Source: Roseateles oligotrophus (GTDB lineage Bacteria > Pseudomonadota > Gammaproteobacteria > Burkholderiales > Burkholderiaceae_C). Taken from it: 64,000 nucleotides of DNA. Position 1 is the stretch's first letter. The number at the start of each line of letters is the position of its first letter. The position numbers and the translations under genes are program-made. Shown here one piece after another: positions 51,871-60,805 of this stretch. The DNA lies in assembly GCF_014204525.1 (NCBI RefSeq), contig NZ_JACHLP010000002.1, forward strand, positions 248,001-312,000. Direction: 5' to 3'. The notes beneath the pieces were generated by a model that made no database searches, had not been told where the DNA came from, and was given only the letters and a program-made list of their open reading frames with translations.

Positions 51871-51884
51871 ACGATAGGTATCGT
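51871..51884. promoter_or_regulatory. Perfect dyad ACGATAGGTATCGT in divergent promoter
   Basis: ACGATA and TATCGT flank GG, between the AhpD-like gene (start 51783, minus strand) and the AraC gene (start 51916, plus strand). A TATCG core recurs at 51905-51909 (CTTATCGTCC). It is a good candidate for an operator shared by both genes. Confidence 0.55.
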
Positions 51885-51915
51885 TTCGTCCGTCAAACAA
51901 ACCTTATCGTCCAGA

Positions 51916-52824
51916 ATGACTTCGCAAGCCAGCAGCTCCCCCGCCGCACCCGCGCTGGACCGCCTGTCCGCCCTGTTCGAGCGTTTTCCGGTGCGGGCCC
52001 ATCTCTTCCATGCCGGGCCGCTGTGCGGGCTGACGCATTTCGCGGCCGAGCCGGGCCGGGGTTTTCTGCATGTTTTGCGGCGCGGCGAGATGGAGCTGCG
52101 GCACGCGCCATCCACCGTCCGTGCCGCCCGCGCCGGCGCGCCCCAGCGCTTGCGCTTCAACGAGCCGACCCTGCTGTTCTACCCGCGTCCGCTGGCGCAT
52201 GACTTCCACAACGCGCCGGTGGAGGGCGCCGATTTCGTCTGCGCCACCCTGGACTTTCATGGCGGTGCCGCCCACCCGCTGGTGCGCGCCCTGCCGCCGC
52301 TGATCTGCCTGCCCCTGCGTGAGGTCGCCGGCCTGGAGCAAAGCCTGGCGCTTTTGTTCGCCGAGACCGAGCAGCTGCGCTGCGGCCAGCGCCTGCTGGC
52401 GGACCGCTTGTTCGAGGTCGTGCTGCTGCAGCTGCTGCGCTGGCTGCTGGATCATCCGGCGGCCGATGCGCCCTCGGCGGGCCTCTTGCTTGGCCTGGCC
52501 GACGAGCGCCTGGCCCGCACGCTGACGGCCTTGCACGAACGGTCCGGCGAGGCCTGGAGTCTGGCACGCATGGCCGAGCTGGCCGGCATGTCGCGCAGCG
52601 CCTTCGCGGTCCGCTTCAAGGCGCAGCTAGGCCTGACGCCGGCCGACTATCTGGCCGATTGGCGCCTGGCCCTGGCCCAGGCCCAGCTGAGCCGGGGCCG
52701 GCCCGTCAAGACCATTGCCGCCGAGCTGGGCTATGCCAATGCCTCGGCCCTGTCACGCCTGTTTGCGCAGAAGACCGGGCAGTCGCCGCGCGCCTGGTTG
52801 CAGGCGCAGCCGGCGCCGCGCTGA
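51916..52824 (+). CDS. AraC-family regulator (cupin type)
   Basis: A 302-residue regulator. The N-terminal two-thirds fit a cupin-like sensing domain (LLFYPRPLAHDFHNAPVEGA, VCATLDFHGG). The C-terminal AraC DNA-binding domain has two helix-turn-helix units (WSLARMAELAGMSRSAFAVR, VKTIAAELGYANASALSRLF). It is divergent from the AhpD-like gene, as regulators of this kind often are, and is probably its activator. Confidence 0.92.
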   Translation: MTSQASSSPAAPALDRLSALFERFPVRAHLFHAGPLCGLTHFAAEPGRGFLHVLRRGEMELRHAPSTVRAARAGAPQRLRFNEPTLLFYPRPLAHDFHNAPVEGADFVCATLDFHGGAAHPLVRALPPLICLPLREVAGLEQSLALLFAETEQLRCGQRLLADRLFEVVLLQLLRWLLDHPAADAPSAGLLLGLADERLARTLTALHERSGEAWSLARMAELAGMSRSAFAVRFKAQLGLTPADYLADWRLALAQAQLSRGRPVKTIAAELGYANASALSRLFAQKTGQSPRAWLQAQPAPR

Positions 52825-52829
52825 GGCTG

Positions 52830-54248
52830 CTAGCGGGTCAGAAAGGCCAGCACCCGGTCCGCGAACTTGCCGTAGGGCGGCATCAGGAATTTGAGGCTGG
52901 AAAAGCGTGCTTGGTAGAACACCGGGCGCAGCTTGGAGAAGGTGTCAAAGCCCTCGCGGCCGTGGTAATGGCCCATGCCCGATTCGCCCACGCCGCCAAA
53001 GGGCAGGTCGTGCTGGCCTACGTGGAAGAGCGCATCGTTGACCGAGACGCCGCCCGACATCACCCGGTCCAGCAGCATTTGCACCGTGGGCTTGTCGTAG
53101 CTGAAGGGGTAGAGCGCCAGGGGCCGCGGGCCGGCGTTGATGGCCGTCACCACCTCCTCTAACTTGGCATAGGTACGGATCGGCAGGATGGGCCCGAAGA
53201 TCTCGCGCTCGGCCAGCTGGCTGCCCGCGGGCGCGTTCAAGACGATGTGGGGGTTGATCTTGCGCGTGGCGCGCTCAAAGGCCGGGCCGGGCAAAAGCGG
53301 GATCAGCCGGGCGCCGCCGGCCTGCGCTTCGTCCAGGGCATTGAGCAGGCGGTCGAAGCTGCGCTCGTCGATGATGGCGGTGTAGTCGGCTGAGCTGAGC
53401 GCCGGGTAACGGGCCGCGACGATTTCGCGCGCCGCGCCGACAAAGGCTTCGACCCGATCGGCCGGCATCCACAGATGGTCGACGGTGGTGCAGATCTGGC
53501 CGGCGTTCAGGCACTTCACAAACATGATGCGTTCGGCCGCCAGGCGCAGCGGGAAGTCGGCGCAGAGCACGGCCGGGGCCTTGCCGCCTAACTCCAGGGT
53601 CACCGGGCAGAGGTTTTGCGCGGCGGCCGCCATCACGGCGCGGCCGGTCTGGCCCGAGCCGGTGAACAGCAGGTGGTCAAAGGGCAGCTTGGAGAATTCG
53701 ATGCCCACGCCGCCGCTCTCGTCGAAGAACTGCAGCTTCTCGGGCGGGAAGTAGGCCGGCATGCGTTCAATCAGCAGCTTGGCCAGATGGCGCGAGTTCT
53801 CGCTCATCTTGACCATGGCGCGGTTGCCGGCGGCGAAGATGAAGGTGAGCGGCACCAGGCTCAGATTGACCGGGAAGTTCCAGGGCACGATGACGCCGAC
53901 CACGCCCAGGGGCTGGGGGATGACGCGGTTGCTGGCACCGAGGAAGTTGCGCAGGTCGACCGCACGGCGCTGCGGCCGCATCCAGCGCTTGAGGTGCTTG
54001 AGCACCTGGTCAATGCCGTCGATGGCGGGGAAGATCTCGGCCAGCAAGGTCTCGTGCCGGGAGCGGTGGCCGTAGTCGGCGCTGATGGCCTCGCACAAGG
54101 CCTCCTTGTGATCGCGGATGAAGCGCTGCAGGGTGAGCAGATCCTGGCGGCGCTGCGCCAGCGTGGGGACCGGGTCCGCGTGGTAGGCGGCGCGTTGCAG
54201 CAGCAGGCAGTTCTGCAGCTGTTCTTGTAGGGAGGCGCTCATATTCAT
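52830..54248 (-). CDS. calB: Coniferyl-aldehyde-type dehydrogenase
   Basis: A 472-residue aldehyde dehydrogenase. It has the NAD-binding VPWNFPVNLSLVPL, the FTGSGQTGRAVMAAAA loop, the catalytic Glu in VTLELGGKAP and the catalytic Cys in NAGQICTTVDH. The N-terminus and RRAVDLRNFLGASNRVIPQP resemble coniferyl aldehyde dehydrogenases, which oxidise lignin-derived aldehydes; other long-chain aldehydes are possible substrates. A 13-mer shared with the promoter of the class II aldolase gene lies 118 bp upstream. Confidence 0.88.
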   Translation of the reverse strand: MNMSASLQEQLQNCLLLQRAAYHADPVPTLAQRRQDLLTLQRFIRDHKEALCEAISADYGHRSRHETLLAEIFPAIDGIDQVLKHLKRWMRPQRRAVDLRNFLGASNRVIPQPLGVVGVIVPWNFPVNLSLVPLTFIFAAGNRAMVKMSENSRHLAKLLIERMPAYFPPEKLQFFDESGGVGIEFSKLPFDHLLFTGSGQTGRAVMAAAAQNLCPVTLELGGKAPAVLCADFPLRLAAERIMFVKCLNAGQICTTVDHLWMPADRVEAFVGAAREIVAARYPALSSADYTAIIDERSFDRLLNALDEAQAGGARLIPLLPGPAFERATRKINPHIVLNAPAGSQLAEREIFGPILPIRTYAKLEEVVTAINAGPRPLALYPFSYDKPTVQMLLDRVMSGGVSVNDALFHVGQHDLPFGGVGESGMGHYHGREGFDTFSKLRPVFYQARFSSLKFLMPPYGKFADRVLAFLTR

Positions 54249-54365
54249 GGCTGGGCTTTCAGGCGGGGCGGGGCGAGAGAGATCGTGCGGCGTGCGACGA
54301 CCGGCTCCGGTCGAGGATGCGGCTTTTCCTGCGCACAGGCATTGGCTTTGCGAGACAAAAAATGA

Positions 54366-54378
54366 TCATTTGGCGACA
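54366..54378 (-). promoter_or_regulatory. Shared 13-mer TGTCGCCAAATGA upstream of the aldehyde dehydrogenase gene
   Basis: On the minus strand this reads TGTCGCCAAATGA, the same 13 bases as at 55457-55469. It faces the dehydrogenase gene that starts at 54248. It lies just beyond the end of the AraC gene, whose product probably binds it. Confidence 0.6.
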
Positions 54379-54398
54379 GGCTGGGAAAGTCCTTAGCT

Positions 54399-55406
54399 TC
54401 AGGCCTTGGCCCGCATCTGCGTGGGCGTGCGACCAAACCAGCGCTTGGCGCTGCGGCTCAGGGCCGAGGGCTCGGCATAGCCCAGCATATCGGCCAGGGT
54501 GGCGATGGAGGGGCCGTCGGGCTTGCGGATCAGTTGCTCGAACAGGGCGCGGCGCTCCAGGTCCTTGAGCTGCTCAAAGCTGCTGCCCTCGTCGCCCAGC
54601 CGGCGCTGCAAGGTGCGGGGGTGGATGGCCAGGCGCTGGGCCACCTGCTGGTGCGAAGCCTGGCCGGTGGCCAGCAGCTGGCGCAAGAGCATGCGCACCC
54701 GGTCGGAGAACAGCAGCTCGGGCTGGCTGAATTGCTGGTCCAGATAGGCCTGGGCCAGCTGGCGCAGCAGGGCATTGCTCTTGGGCAGGGGCCGGTTCAG
54801 ATCACGCGCGATCAGGCGCACGGCGGCATAGGGCTGCTCGAACAAGACCTCGATGTCCAGGGCCTGGCGGTAGGTGGCGAGGCTGGCCTGGCGCGTATGG
54901 GGCAGCAGCAGGGCCAGTAAGGGGAGGCGGTCCTGACCCAGCAGGCGCAGGCAGCGCAGCATCACGCCCAGGGCCAGCTCCAGGGCCTGGGCATGGGGCG
55001 GCGCGTCCGGCATCTCGATGTGATAGCAGAGGTCCAGCTGATCGGCCTGGCCGGGCACCGTCTGCGTCGCCATGCGCACCGCCGAGCTGTGCACAAAGAT
55101 ATAGCGCGTCGCCAGGGTGATGGCCTCGTGCAGGCTGGCGGCATGCTCGATCACCACGGCCACCGGCCCAAGCTTTTCCAGGCCCTGGCCATTCGACAAG
55201 CGCAGGCCCAGATCGGGGCAGCCGGCCACGGCGGCGCTGTGCTCCAGCAGCTCCATCATGGCGCGGTAGGGGATCAGGCAATCCGGGTCGGCCAGGGCCT
55301 GGCGGCTGAGGCCGAAGCGGCGCAGCAGGGCCGGCGCGTCCAGACCCAGGGCGTGCGCCTGCGCTTCATAGCCGGACAGGGCGGCGGCCCGGATCAGAGG
55401 GGTCAT
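54399..55406 (-). CDS. AraC-family regulator (arabinose-binding-like sensor type)
   Basis: A 335-residue regulator of the OruR/ArgR-like group. A long N-terminal sensing domain (about 1-215; SGYEAQAHALGLDAPALLRR) is followed by an AraC HTH pair (QVAQRLAIHPRTLQRRLGDE, IATLADMLGYAEPSALSRSA, FGRTPTQMR). It is transcribed away from the class II aldolase gene and towards the aldehyde dehydrogenase gene; an identical 13-mer precedes both of those genes. It probably activates them in response to a small carbonyl compound. Confidence 0.92.
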   Translation of the reverse strand: MTPLIRAAALSGYEAQAHALGLDAPALLRRFGLSRQALADPDCLIPYRAMMELLEHSAAVAGCPDLGLRLSNGQGLEKLGPVAVVIEHAASLHEAITLATRYIFVHSSAVRMATQTVPGQADQLDLCYHIEMPDAPPHAQALELALGVMLRCLRLLGQDRLPLLALLLPHTRQASLATYRQALDIEVLFEQPYAAVRLIARDLNRPLPKSNALLRQLAQAYLDQQFSQPELLFSDRVRMLLRQLLATGQASHQQVAQRLAIHPRTLQRRLGDEGSSFEQLKDLERRALFEQLIRKPDGPSIATLADMLGYAEPSALSRSAKRWFGRTPTQMRAKA

Positions 55407-55456
55407 GGCGGGGCGGGGGGAGGGTGTTCCTGGGGTGACGCGCCATGGTAACTGTT

Positions 55457-55469
55457 TGTCGCCAAATGA
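55457..55469 (+). promoter_or_regulatory. Shared 13-mer TGTCGCCAAATGA upstream of the class II aldolase gene
   Basis: Second copy of the 13-base sequence, here 78 bp before the aldolase ATG and 51 bp before the divergent AraC start. It could serve both activation of the aldolase gene and autoregulation. Confidence 0.6.
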
Positions 55470-55546
55470 CAAGTCCATGCGGGGCCGGGCTCGCAGAATG
55501 CAGGCTCACCCCGCCGCCACGCCATCAATTGCCAGGAGCGCTCTGC

Positions 55547-56323
55547 ATGAACAAGTTCAATGAATCCCTGCACATCCCTTCCCTGCAAGGCCAGGTCAGC
55601 GCGGCCGAGTGGCAGTTGCGCTGCGAGCTGGCGGCCGCCTACCGCCTGGTGGCCTTGTATGGCTGGAGTGATCTGGTCTTCACCCATATCAGCGCCCGCA
55701 TCCCCGGGCCCGAGCACCAGTTCCTGATCAATCCCTACGGTCTGATGTTCGACGAGATCACCGCCTCCAGCCTGATCCGGGTCGACCAGGCCTGCAACAA
55801 GCTCAGCGAATCGCCCTTCCCGGTCAACCCGGCCGGCTTCACCATCCACAGCTGCATCCACCAGGTGCGCGAGGACGCGGCCTGCGTGCTGCACACCCAC
55901 AGCCGCGCCGGTGTGGCGGTGGCGGCGCAGAAATGCGGGGTGCTGCCCATCAGCCAGCAGTCGACCTTTGTGCTGGGCTCGCTGGCCTATCACGACTACG
56001 AGGGCGTGGCCCTGCGTGAGGCCGAGCAGCCGCGCCTGCAGGCCGACCTGGGCAGCAAGCGCTTCCTGATGCTGCGCAACCATGGCCTGCTGACCGTGGG
56101 CGCCAGCATTGCCGATGCCTTTTTGTCCATGTATATCTTCGAGAGCGTCTGCCGCATCCAGATCGATGCCCAAGCGGGTGGCGAGCTGCAGCCGGTGCAT
56201 CCGCAGATCCTGCAAGGGACGGCGGCGGTGATGAAGACGGCCACGGCCGGCATGGGGGCCGACATCGCCTGGCCCGCCCTGATCCGCAAGTTGGAACGCC
56301 TGGACCCCAGCTACCGCAGCTGA
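55547..56323 (+). CDS. Class II aldolase/adducin family protein
   Basis: A 258-residue protein with the class II aldolase fold: AAYRLVALYGWSDLVFTHIS, the metal-binding HTHSRAGVAV and LRNHGLLTVG, and the acid-base region CVLHTH. Members cleave or epimerise sugar phosphates, or act on other hydroxy-ketones; the true substrate is unknown. It is divergent from the AraC regulator that probably controls it. Confidence 0.9.
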   Translation: MNKFNESLHIPSLQGQVSAAEWQLRCELAAAYRLVALYGWSDLVFTHISARIPGPEHQFLINPYGLMFDEITASSLIRVDQACNKLSESPFPVNPAGFTIHSCIHQVREDAACVLHTHSRAGVAVAAQKCGVLPISQQSTFVLGSLAYHDYEGVALREAEQPRLQADLGSKRFLMLRNHGLLTVGASIADAFLSMYIFESVCRIQIDAQAGGELQPVHPQILQGTAAVMKTATAGMGADIAWPALIRKLERLDPSYRS

Positions 56324-56523
56324 GCCCGGACGAGGCCCTTGTTGTTTGAAGGGAAGGGGGCAAGGGGGTGGGCGCTTCAAATCGCTTGGAAATGGCCTGC
56401 ATTCGCGGGAAAACCCGAGTGTGGTGCCCGTCAATCGCCCAAAAGCAGCGGTGACAATGCGGCCTCCCCGCGCCGCCATGAGCGGCGCGGGTCTGTGCAT
56501 GACCTTGCAGAACGGAGCGTCGC

Positions 56524-58056
56524 TTGAATAACAACAATCAGATCCAGCTGCCCAAGACCATTCTGGGCCACCCCAACAGCCTGTTCGTGCTGTTCTTCAC
56601 CGAGATGTGGGAGCGTTTCTCCTACTACGGCATGCGTGCCCTGCTGGTGCTGTTCCTGATCTCGGAAACCGCCAAGGGCGGCTGGGGCTGGAGCCGCGCC
56701 GACGCCACCTCGCTGTACGGCTTGTACACCATGCTGGTCTACTTCACCCCCATCCTGGGCGGCTATCTGGCCGACCGCTATCTGGGCACGCGCCGCGCCG
56801 TGGTGCTGGGCGGCTTCATCATCGCGGCGGGCCATGTCTCGCTGTTCTTTGAGACCGTTCCCTCCTTCTACCTGGGCCTGGCCCTGGTGATCGCGGGCAC
56901 GGGTTTGTTCAAGCCCAATATCTCGGCCATCGTCGGCCAGCTCTACAACAAGGACAACGAGGGCGCCCGCGACGGCGGCTACACCTTGTTCTATATGGGC
57001 GTGAACGCGGGGGCCTTCTTCGGCATCTCGCTGTGTGGCTATATCGGCGAGAAGGTGTCCTGGAATCTGGGCTTTGGCCTGGCCGGCGTATTCATGATTC
57101 TGGGCGCTCTGCAATTCTTCTTCAGCCAGGGTATTTTTGGCGATATCGGCGCCGCCCCAAAGCGGGAGCAGCAGGCCGCCCAACCGGTCGACGACACGCC
57201 CGCCCATGTGGTGGCCGATCGCCTGAAGGCCATCTTCGTGTTCGCCTTCTTCACCATCTTCTTCTGGTTTGCCTTCGAGCAGGCTGGCGGTTCCATGACC
57301 ATCTTCGCGGCCGACTACACCGACCGTACCCTGGTCGGCACCAGCGGCCTGATCTTCAAGGTGGTCAACTCGCTGATGACGGTGATTCCCGCCGCCATCC
57401 TGACCTGGCTGCTGTGGCAGTTGCACCGCTCCACCGGCAGCAGCCAGCTCACGGGCAACCTCCTGCTGGTGCTTGCCTTCGCCCTGATCTGGGGCCTGGT
57501 GATCTGGATGCTGGGCCGCGAGTTCGCCATGGCCCAAAGCGAGGTGCCGGCCACCTGGTTCGGCGTGCTCAACTCCTTCTTCCTGGTCATCCTGGCGCCC
57601 ATGTTCTCCAAGATGTGGGAAAAGCACTGGAACCCCAGCGGCCCGGTCAAGTTCGGCGTCGGCCTGGTGCTGCTGGGCCTGGGCTTTGCCGCCCTGGCCT
57701 ATGGTGCCGCCGGCATCCCCTCGGGCGCCAAGACCGCGCAGATCAGCATGCTCTTCCTCTGCCTGGCCTATCTGCTGCACACCATGGGTGAGCTGTGTGT
57801 CTCGCCGGTGGGCCTGTCCTACATCAGCAAGTTGGCGCCCGCGCGCCTGCTGGGCCTGATGTTTGGCGTCTGGTTCCTCAACTCGGCCGTCGCCAACTTT
57901 ATCGGCGGCAAGACGGGCTCCTACATCGACTACATCTCCACCACCTACTCGATGTCCACCTTCTTCCTGATCTTCACCTTCATCCCCGCCGTCGCGGGTG
58001 TGGTGCTGATGCTGCTGACGCCCTGGATGACGAAAAAGATGCACGGCGTGCATTGA
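56524..58056 (+). CDS. POT-family proton-dependent peptide transporter
   Basis: A 510-residue membrane protein with about 14 helices. The proton-coupling motif ExxERFxYYG is present (FFTEMWERFSYYGMRALLVL), as are the POT signatures GGYLADRYLGTRRAVVLGG and FYMGVNAGAFFGISLCGYIG, and FAFEQAGGSMTIFA. It imports di- and tripeptides. The start is TTG, with GGAG six bases upstream; the only later ATG would remove the first helix. A clear terminator follows at 58089. Confidence 0.94.
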   Translation: MNNNNQIQLPKTILGHPNSLFVLFFTEMWERFSYYGMRALLVLFLISETAKGGWGWSRADATSLYGLYTMLVYFTPILGGYLADRYLGTRRAVVLGGFIIAAGHVSLFFETVPSFYLGLALVIAGTGLFKPNISAIVGQLYNKDNEGARDGGYTLFYMGVNAGAFFGISLCGYIGEKVSWNLGFGLAGVFMILGALQFFFSQGIFGDIGAAPKREQQAAQPVDDTPAHVVADRLKAIFVFAFFTIFFWFAFEQAGGSMTIFAADYTDRTLVGTSGLIFKVVNSLMTVIPAAILTWLLWQLHRSTGSSQLTGNLLLVLAFALIWGLVIWMLGREFAMAQSEVPATWFGVLNSFFLVILAPMFSKMWEKHWNPSGPVKFGVGLVLLGLGFAALAYGAAGIPSGAKTAQISMLFLCLAYLLHTMGELCVSPVGLSYISKLAPARLLGLMFGVWFLNSAVANFIGGKTGSYIDYISTTYSMSTFFLIFTFIPAVAGVVLMLLTPWMTKKMHGVH

Positions 58057-58088
58057 CCCCAGTCAGCCGGCCGCCGGCCTGCCATCGA

Positions 58089-58117
58089 AGCCGAGTCCTC
58101 TGACTCGGCTTTTTTTC
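58089..58117 (+). terminator. Rho-independent terminator after the peptide transporter gene
   Basis: AGCCGAGTC and GACTCGGCT form a perfect 9-bp stem around a CTCT loop, followed by a run of T. It ends 60 bp after the transporter stop. Confidence 0.9.
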
Positions 58118-58181
58118 GTCCGTGCGTGTGGAGGGGCCGAATCGAGAGATGCCAATAGCCATGGGCTTTGTCTCGAAAATC

Positions 58182-58222
58182 GCCGTAAATTGATCACAAA
58201 GCAATCTTTGAAGATTTACGGC
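58182..58222 (+). promoter_or_regulatory. 41-bp nested inverted repeat upstream of the LuxR gene
   Basis: GCCGTAAAT (58182-58190) and ATTTACGGC (58214-58222) are perfectly complementary, and inside them CAAAG and CTTTG also pair around CAAT. It lies 78 bp before the LuxR-type ATG in an A/T-rich patch. It may be an operator for the LuxR protein itself or a stem-loop in the leader. Confidence 0.55.
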
Positions 58223-58299
58223 GGCCCTCCGGGTGATGGACCTACGCTTGGCCTTGCCCTGTGTCGCCACCGATTGACCCCATGCTTCAGGAGTTCGGT

Positions 58300-58980
58300 A
58301 TGAGCAGTACTTTCGCCTCCCCGGTCAGCAGTCCCGCCCTCAGCAGTTTCAGTCCCCGCGCCAGCCGCCCCGAACGACGCCAGGCCGACTCTCTCAGCAG
58401 CCATTGGATGAGCCTGGTGCTGGAGGAGCTGGATTACGGCGTGCTCCTGCTCAATGCGGCAGGCCGCGTCCTGCATTGCAATCTGGCGGCGCGGCGTGGC
58501 CTGGACGAGAACCACCCGCTGGAGATCAGCGCCAACCAGATCCGCAGCCGCGAGGCCAAGGATGCCGCCCCCCTGGCCGATGCCTTGCTAAAGGCCGAGC
58601 GCGAAGGCCGCCGCTGCCTGCTGCGCCTGGGCGACGGCGAACGCCGCGCCAATGTGGTGGTGGTGCCCTTGAACAAAGACGTGTCCCAGGCCGCCGTGCT
58701 GCTGGTGCTGGAGCGCGGCCAGCTCTGCGGCGATCTGGCCGCCCAGTGGTTCGCCCTGCGCTACGGCCTCACCCCGACCGAGACCGAGGTGCTGAAGGCG
58801 CTCAGCGCCGGTGTACGCCCTAACTTCGTGGCCGAGCAGCAGGGGGTGGCCATCTCCACCGTGCGCACGCAGATCCAGAGCATACGCGCCAAGTCCGGCG
58901 CCGACAGCATCGGCGAGCTGATGCGCCAGCTGGCCGTGCTGCCGCCGCTGATGTCTACGCTTCGCATGGAAGTCAATTGA
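58300..58980 (+). CDS. LuxR-type regulator with PAS-like sensing domain
   Basis: A 226-residue regulator. A PAS-like domain lies at about 40-140 (LEELDYGVLLLNAAGRVLHC), followed by a LuxR HTH (YGLTPTETEVLKALSAGV, GVAISTVRTQIQSIRAKSGA). The ATG at 58300 has AGGAG at ideal spacing; ATG 58282 and GTG 58261 are in frame but less likely. It sits upstream of a Crp-family gene on the same strand. Confidence 0.87.
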   Translation: MSSTFASPVSSPALSSFSPRASRPERRQADSLSSHWMSLVLEELDYGVLLLNAAGRVLHCNLAARRGLDENHPLEISANQIRSREAKDAAPLADALLKAEREGRRCLLRLGDGERRANVVVVPLNKDVSQAAVLLVLERGQLCGDLAAQWFALRYGLTPTETEVLKALSAGVRPNFVAEQQGVAISTVRTQIQSIRAKSGADSIGELMRQLAVLPPLMSTLRMEVN

Positions 58981-59090
58981 GACTTGCCCTTGGCTAGCAA
59001 GGGGGTGTGTCGCAGTAGCGCGACGAATGAGCGGCACGGCTCTCGTAACATCCGTTCGCGACCACAACCGTCTGCTGTGGCGCGACTCCC

Positions 59091-59735
59091 ATGGAAACTG
59101 CTGATTCGCTGGCCACCACGACTGCCGATTTTTCTGAATTGCCTGCCTCTCTGCGCTCGCTGGCCGGGCGCGGCATGGCGCGCAGCTACCGCCGTGGCAC
59201 GGTGCTGATCGAAGAGGGCTCGCAGGGCGATGCCATCTACCTGGTCTTGTCCGGCTGCCTGCGGGTCTACGGCTGCGATGCGCGTGGACGCGAGGTGACT
59301 TACGGCATCTACGGGCCCGGCGAGTATGTGGGCGAGATGAGTTTGGACGGCGGCCCGCGCTCGGCCAGCGTCATCACCGAGCAGGCCTCGCGCTGCGTGA
59401 TCCTGACCCGCGCCAGCCTGCTGGCCCATATCAGCGAGCATCCCGAATTCGCCTTCGAGCTGCTGACCAAGGTGATACGTCGCGCCCGCGCCGCTACCTT
59501 GTCGACCAAACAACTGGCGCTCAACGATGTGTATGGCCGCTTGAAGGCCTTGCTGGAATCCGCCACCGTCAGCACCGACGAGGTGCAGCTGACCCACCAG
59601 GCCATGGCCCAGCGCCTGGGCTGCTCGCGCGAGATGGTGTCCAAGCTGGTCAAGGACCTGGAACAGGGCGGCTATCTGATGCGGGTGGCCAATGGCCGCT
59701 ACCGCCGCCTCAAGGCCTTGCCGGCACGCTGGTAA
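59091..59735 (+). CDS. Crp/Fnr-family regulator
   Basis: A 214-residue regulator with a cyclic-nucleotide-binding-like domain (VLIEEGSQGDAIYLVLSGCL, YGPGEYVGEMSLDGGPRSAS) and a Crp-type helix-turn-helix (QLTHQAMAQRLGCSREMVSK). It has no N-terminal cysteine cluster, so it is not an Fnr-type iron-sulphur sensor. Whether it binds cAMP is not evident. It converges with the M48 protease gene. Confidence 0.9.
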   Translation: METADSLATTTADFSELPASLRSLAGRGMARSYRRGTVLIEEGSQGDAIYLVLSGCLRVYGCDARGREVTYGIYGPGEYVGEMSLDGGPRSASVITEQASRCVILTRASLLAHISEHPEFAFELLTKVIRRARAATLSTKQLALNDVYGRLKALLESATVSTDEVQLTHQAMAQRLGCSREMVSKLVKDLEQGGYLMRVANGRYRRLKALPARW

Positions 59736-59741
59736 GCCACT

Positions 59742-60722
59742 TCACTGTGCTGCGGCCCGGCTCTGCAAGGCCGGCGCCACGTCAAAACGCTGCTTGGGCT
59801 TGTCGGCCCGCGCGTACAGGCCCTCGACCTTGGGCAGATTGGCCTGGATGTCCTTGATCCGTGTCGGCCCCGCCGGGTGGGTGGACAGCCATTGCGGCGG
59901 CGCACCCTTGGAAGCTGCCCCCATTTTTTGCCATAGCGAGATGCCCGCCGCCGGGTCGTAGCCGGCGCGTGCGGCCAGCTCCATGCCGACCAGATCGGCC
60001 TCGCTCTCGTCCTCGCGGCTGAAGGTCAGGCTCAGCAATTGCCCGCCCATATTCAGCAAGGTGTCACCCACGCCGCCCAGGCCCAGCAGGCTGGAAATCA
60101 GGCCGGCGCCGATGCGCGTCGCCTGCGTCTTGGCCATGCGTTCGCGCGCATGTTCACGCAAGGCATGGGCGACCTCGTGGCCCATGATGGTGGCAACCTC
60201 GTCGTCGCTGAGCTTGAGTTTGTCCAGAATGCCGTAGTAGAAGGCGATCTTGCCGCCCGGCATGCAAAAGGCGTTGAGCTGGGGACTGGCGATCAGATTG
60301 ACCTCCCAGCGCCACTGCTTGGCGCGCGGGTTCCAGGGTTCGGACTGCGGAATGATGCGCTTGGCGATCTCGCGCAGCCGGATCAGCTGAGGATGGTTGT
60401 TAGGCGCCAGAGCGCGCTGGTTGGCGGCCTCGCGCATCATCTGCTGGTATTGCTGGGCGCCGGCGGCCTCGACCTGTTCGGCCGGCACCAGCTTGGCCAT
60501 GGAACTGCTCTTGCCCACGTCTACGCCCTCGCGCGCCCAGGCGCCGGGTGCCAAGGCGCTGAGCCCCAGCAGGCCGGTGAACAAGCGGCGCGAACTCTGC
60601 CGGGCTTGGCAGGCGCCGCCCGCGCAAGCGCACAGGCCAAAGCCGTGCCGGGGCGCGCTGGGCAGCACGGGGTCGGCATGGGGGTCGAACGAGGCGGTGG
60701 GGGGGATGTTTGAGGCAGTCAT
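59742..60722 (-). CDS. M48-family metalloprotease with Cys-rich extended Tat-like signal
   Basis: A 326-residue exported protease. The zinc site is GHEVAHALREH with the third ligand in EDESEAD, and the BepA/LoiP-like region AFCMPGGKIAFYYGIL is intact. It probably degrades misfolded envelope proteins. The N-terminus is odd: about 47 residues containing CACAGGAC precede SSRRLFTGLLGLSALAPGA, which looks like a twin-arginine signal. An in-frame later start near the RR is not visible. The ATG at 60722 is divergent from the flavin reductase gene. Confidence 0.88.
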   Translation of the reverse strand: MTASNIPPTASFDPHADPVLPSAPRHGFGLCACAGGACQARQSSRRLFTGLLGLSALAPGAWAREGVDVGKSSSMAKLVPAEQVEAAGAQQYQQMMREAANQRALAPNNHPQLIRLREIAKRIIPQSEPWNPRAKQWRWEVNLIASPQLNAFCMPGGKIAFYYGILDKLKLSDDEVATIMGHEVAHALREHARERMAKTQATRIGAGLISSLLGLGGVGDTLLNMGGQLLSLTFSREDESEADLVGMELAARAGYDPAAGISLWQKMGAASKGAPPQWLSTHPAGPTRIKDIQANLPKVEGLYARADKPKQRFDVAPALQSRAAAQ

Positions 60723-60805
60723 TGGCGTGAGCTTAACGTCATTGCATTTACGGGCATTTTCACGAGCCGCAAGCCCTGCCTGCAGCCAGGCCCGACAATG
60801 CGGCC

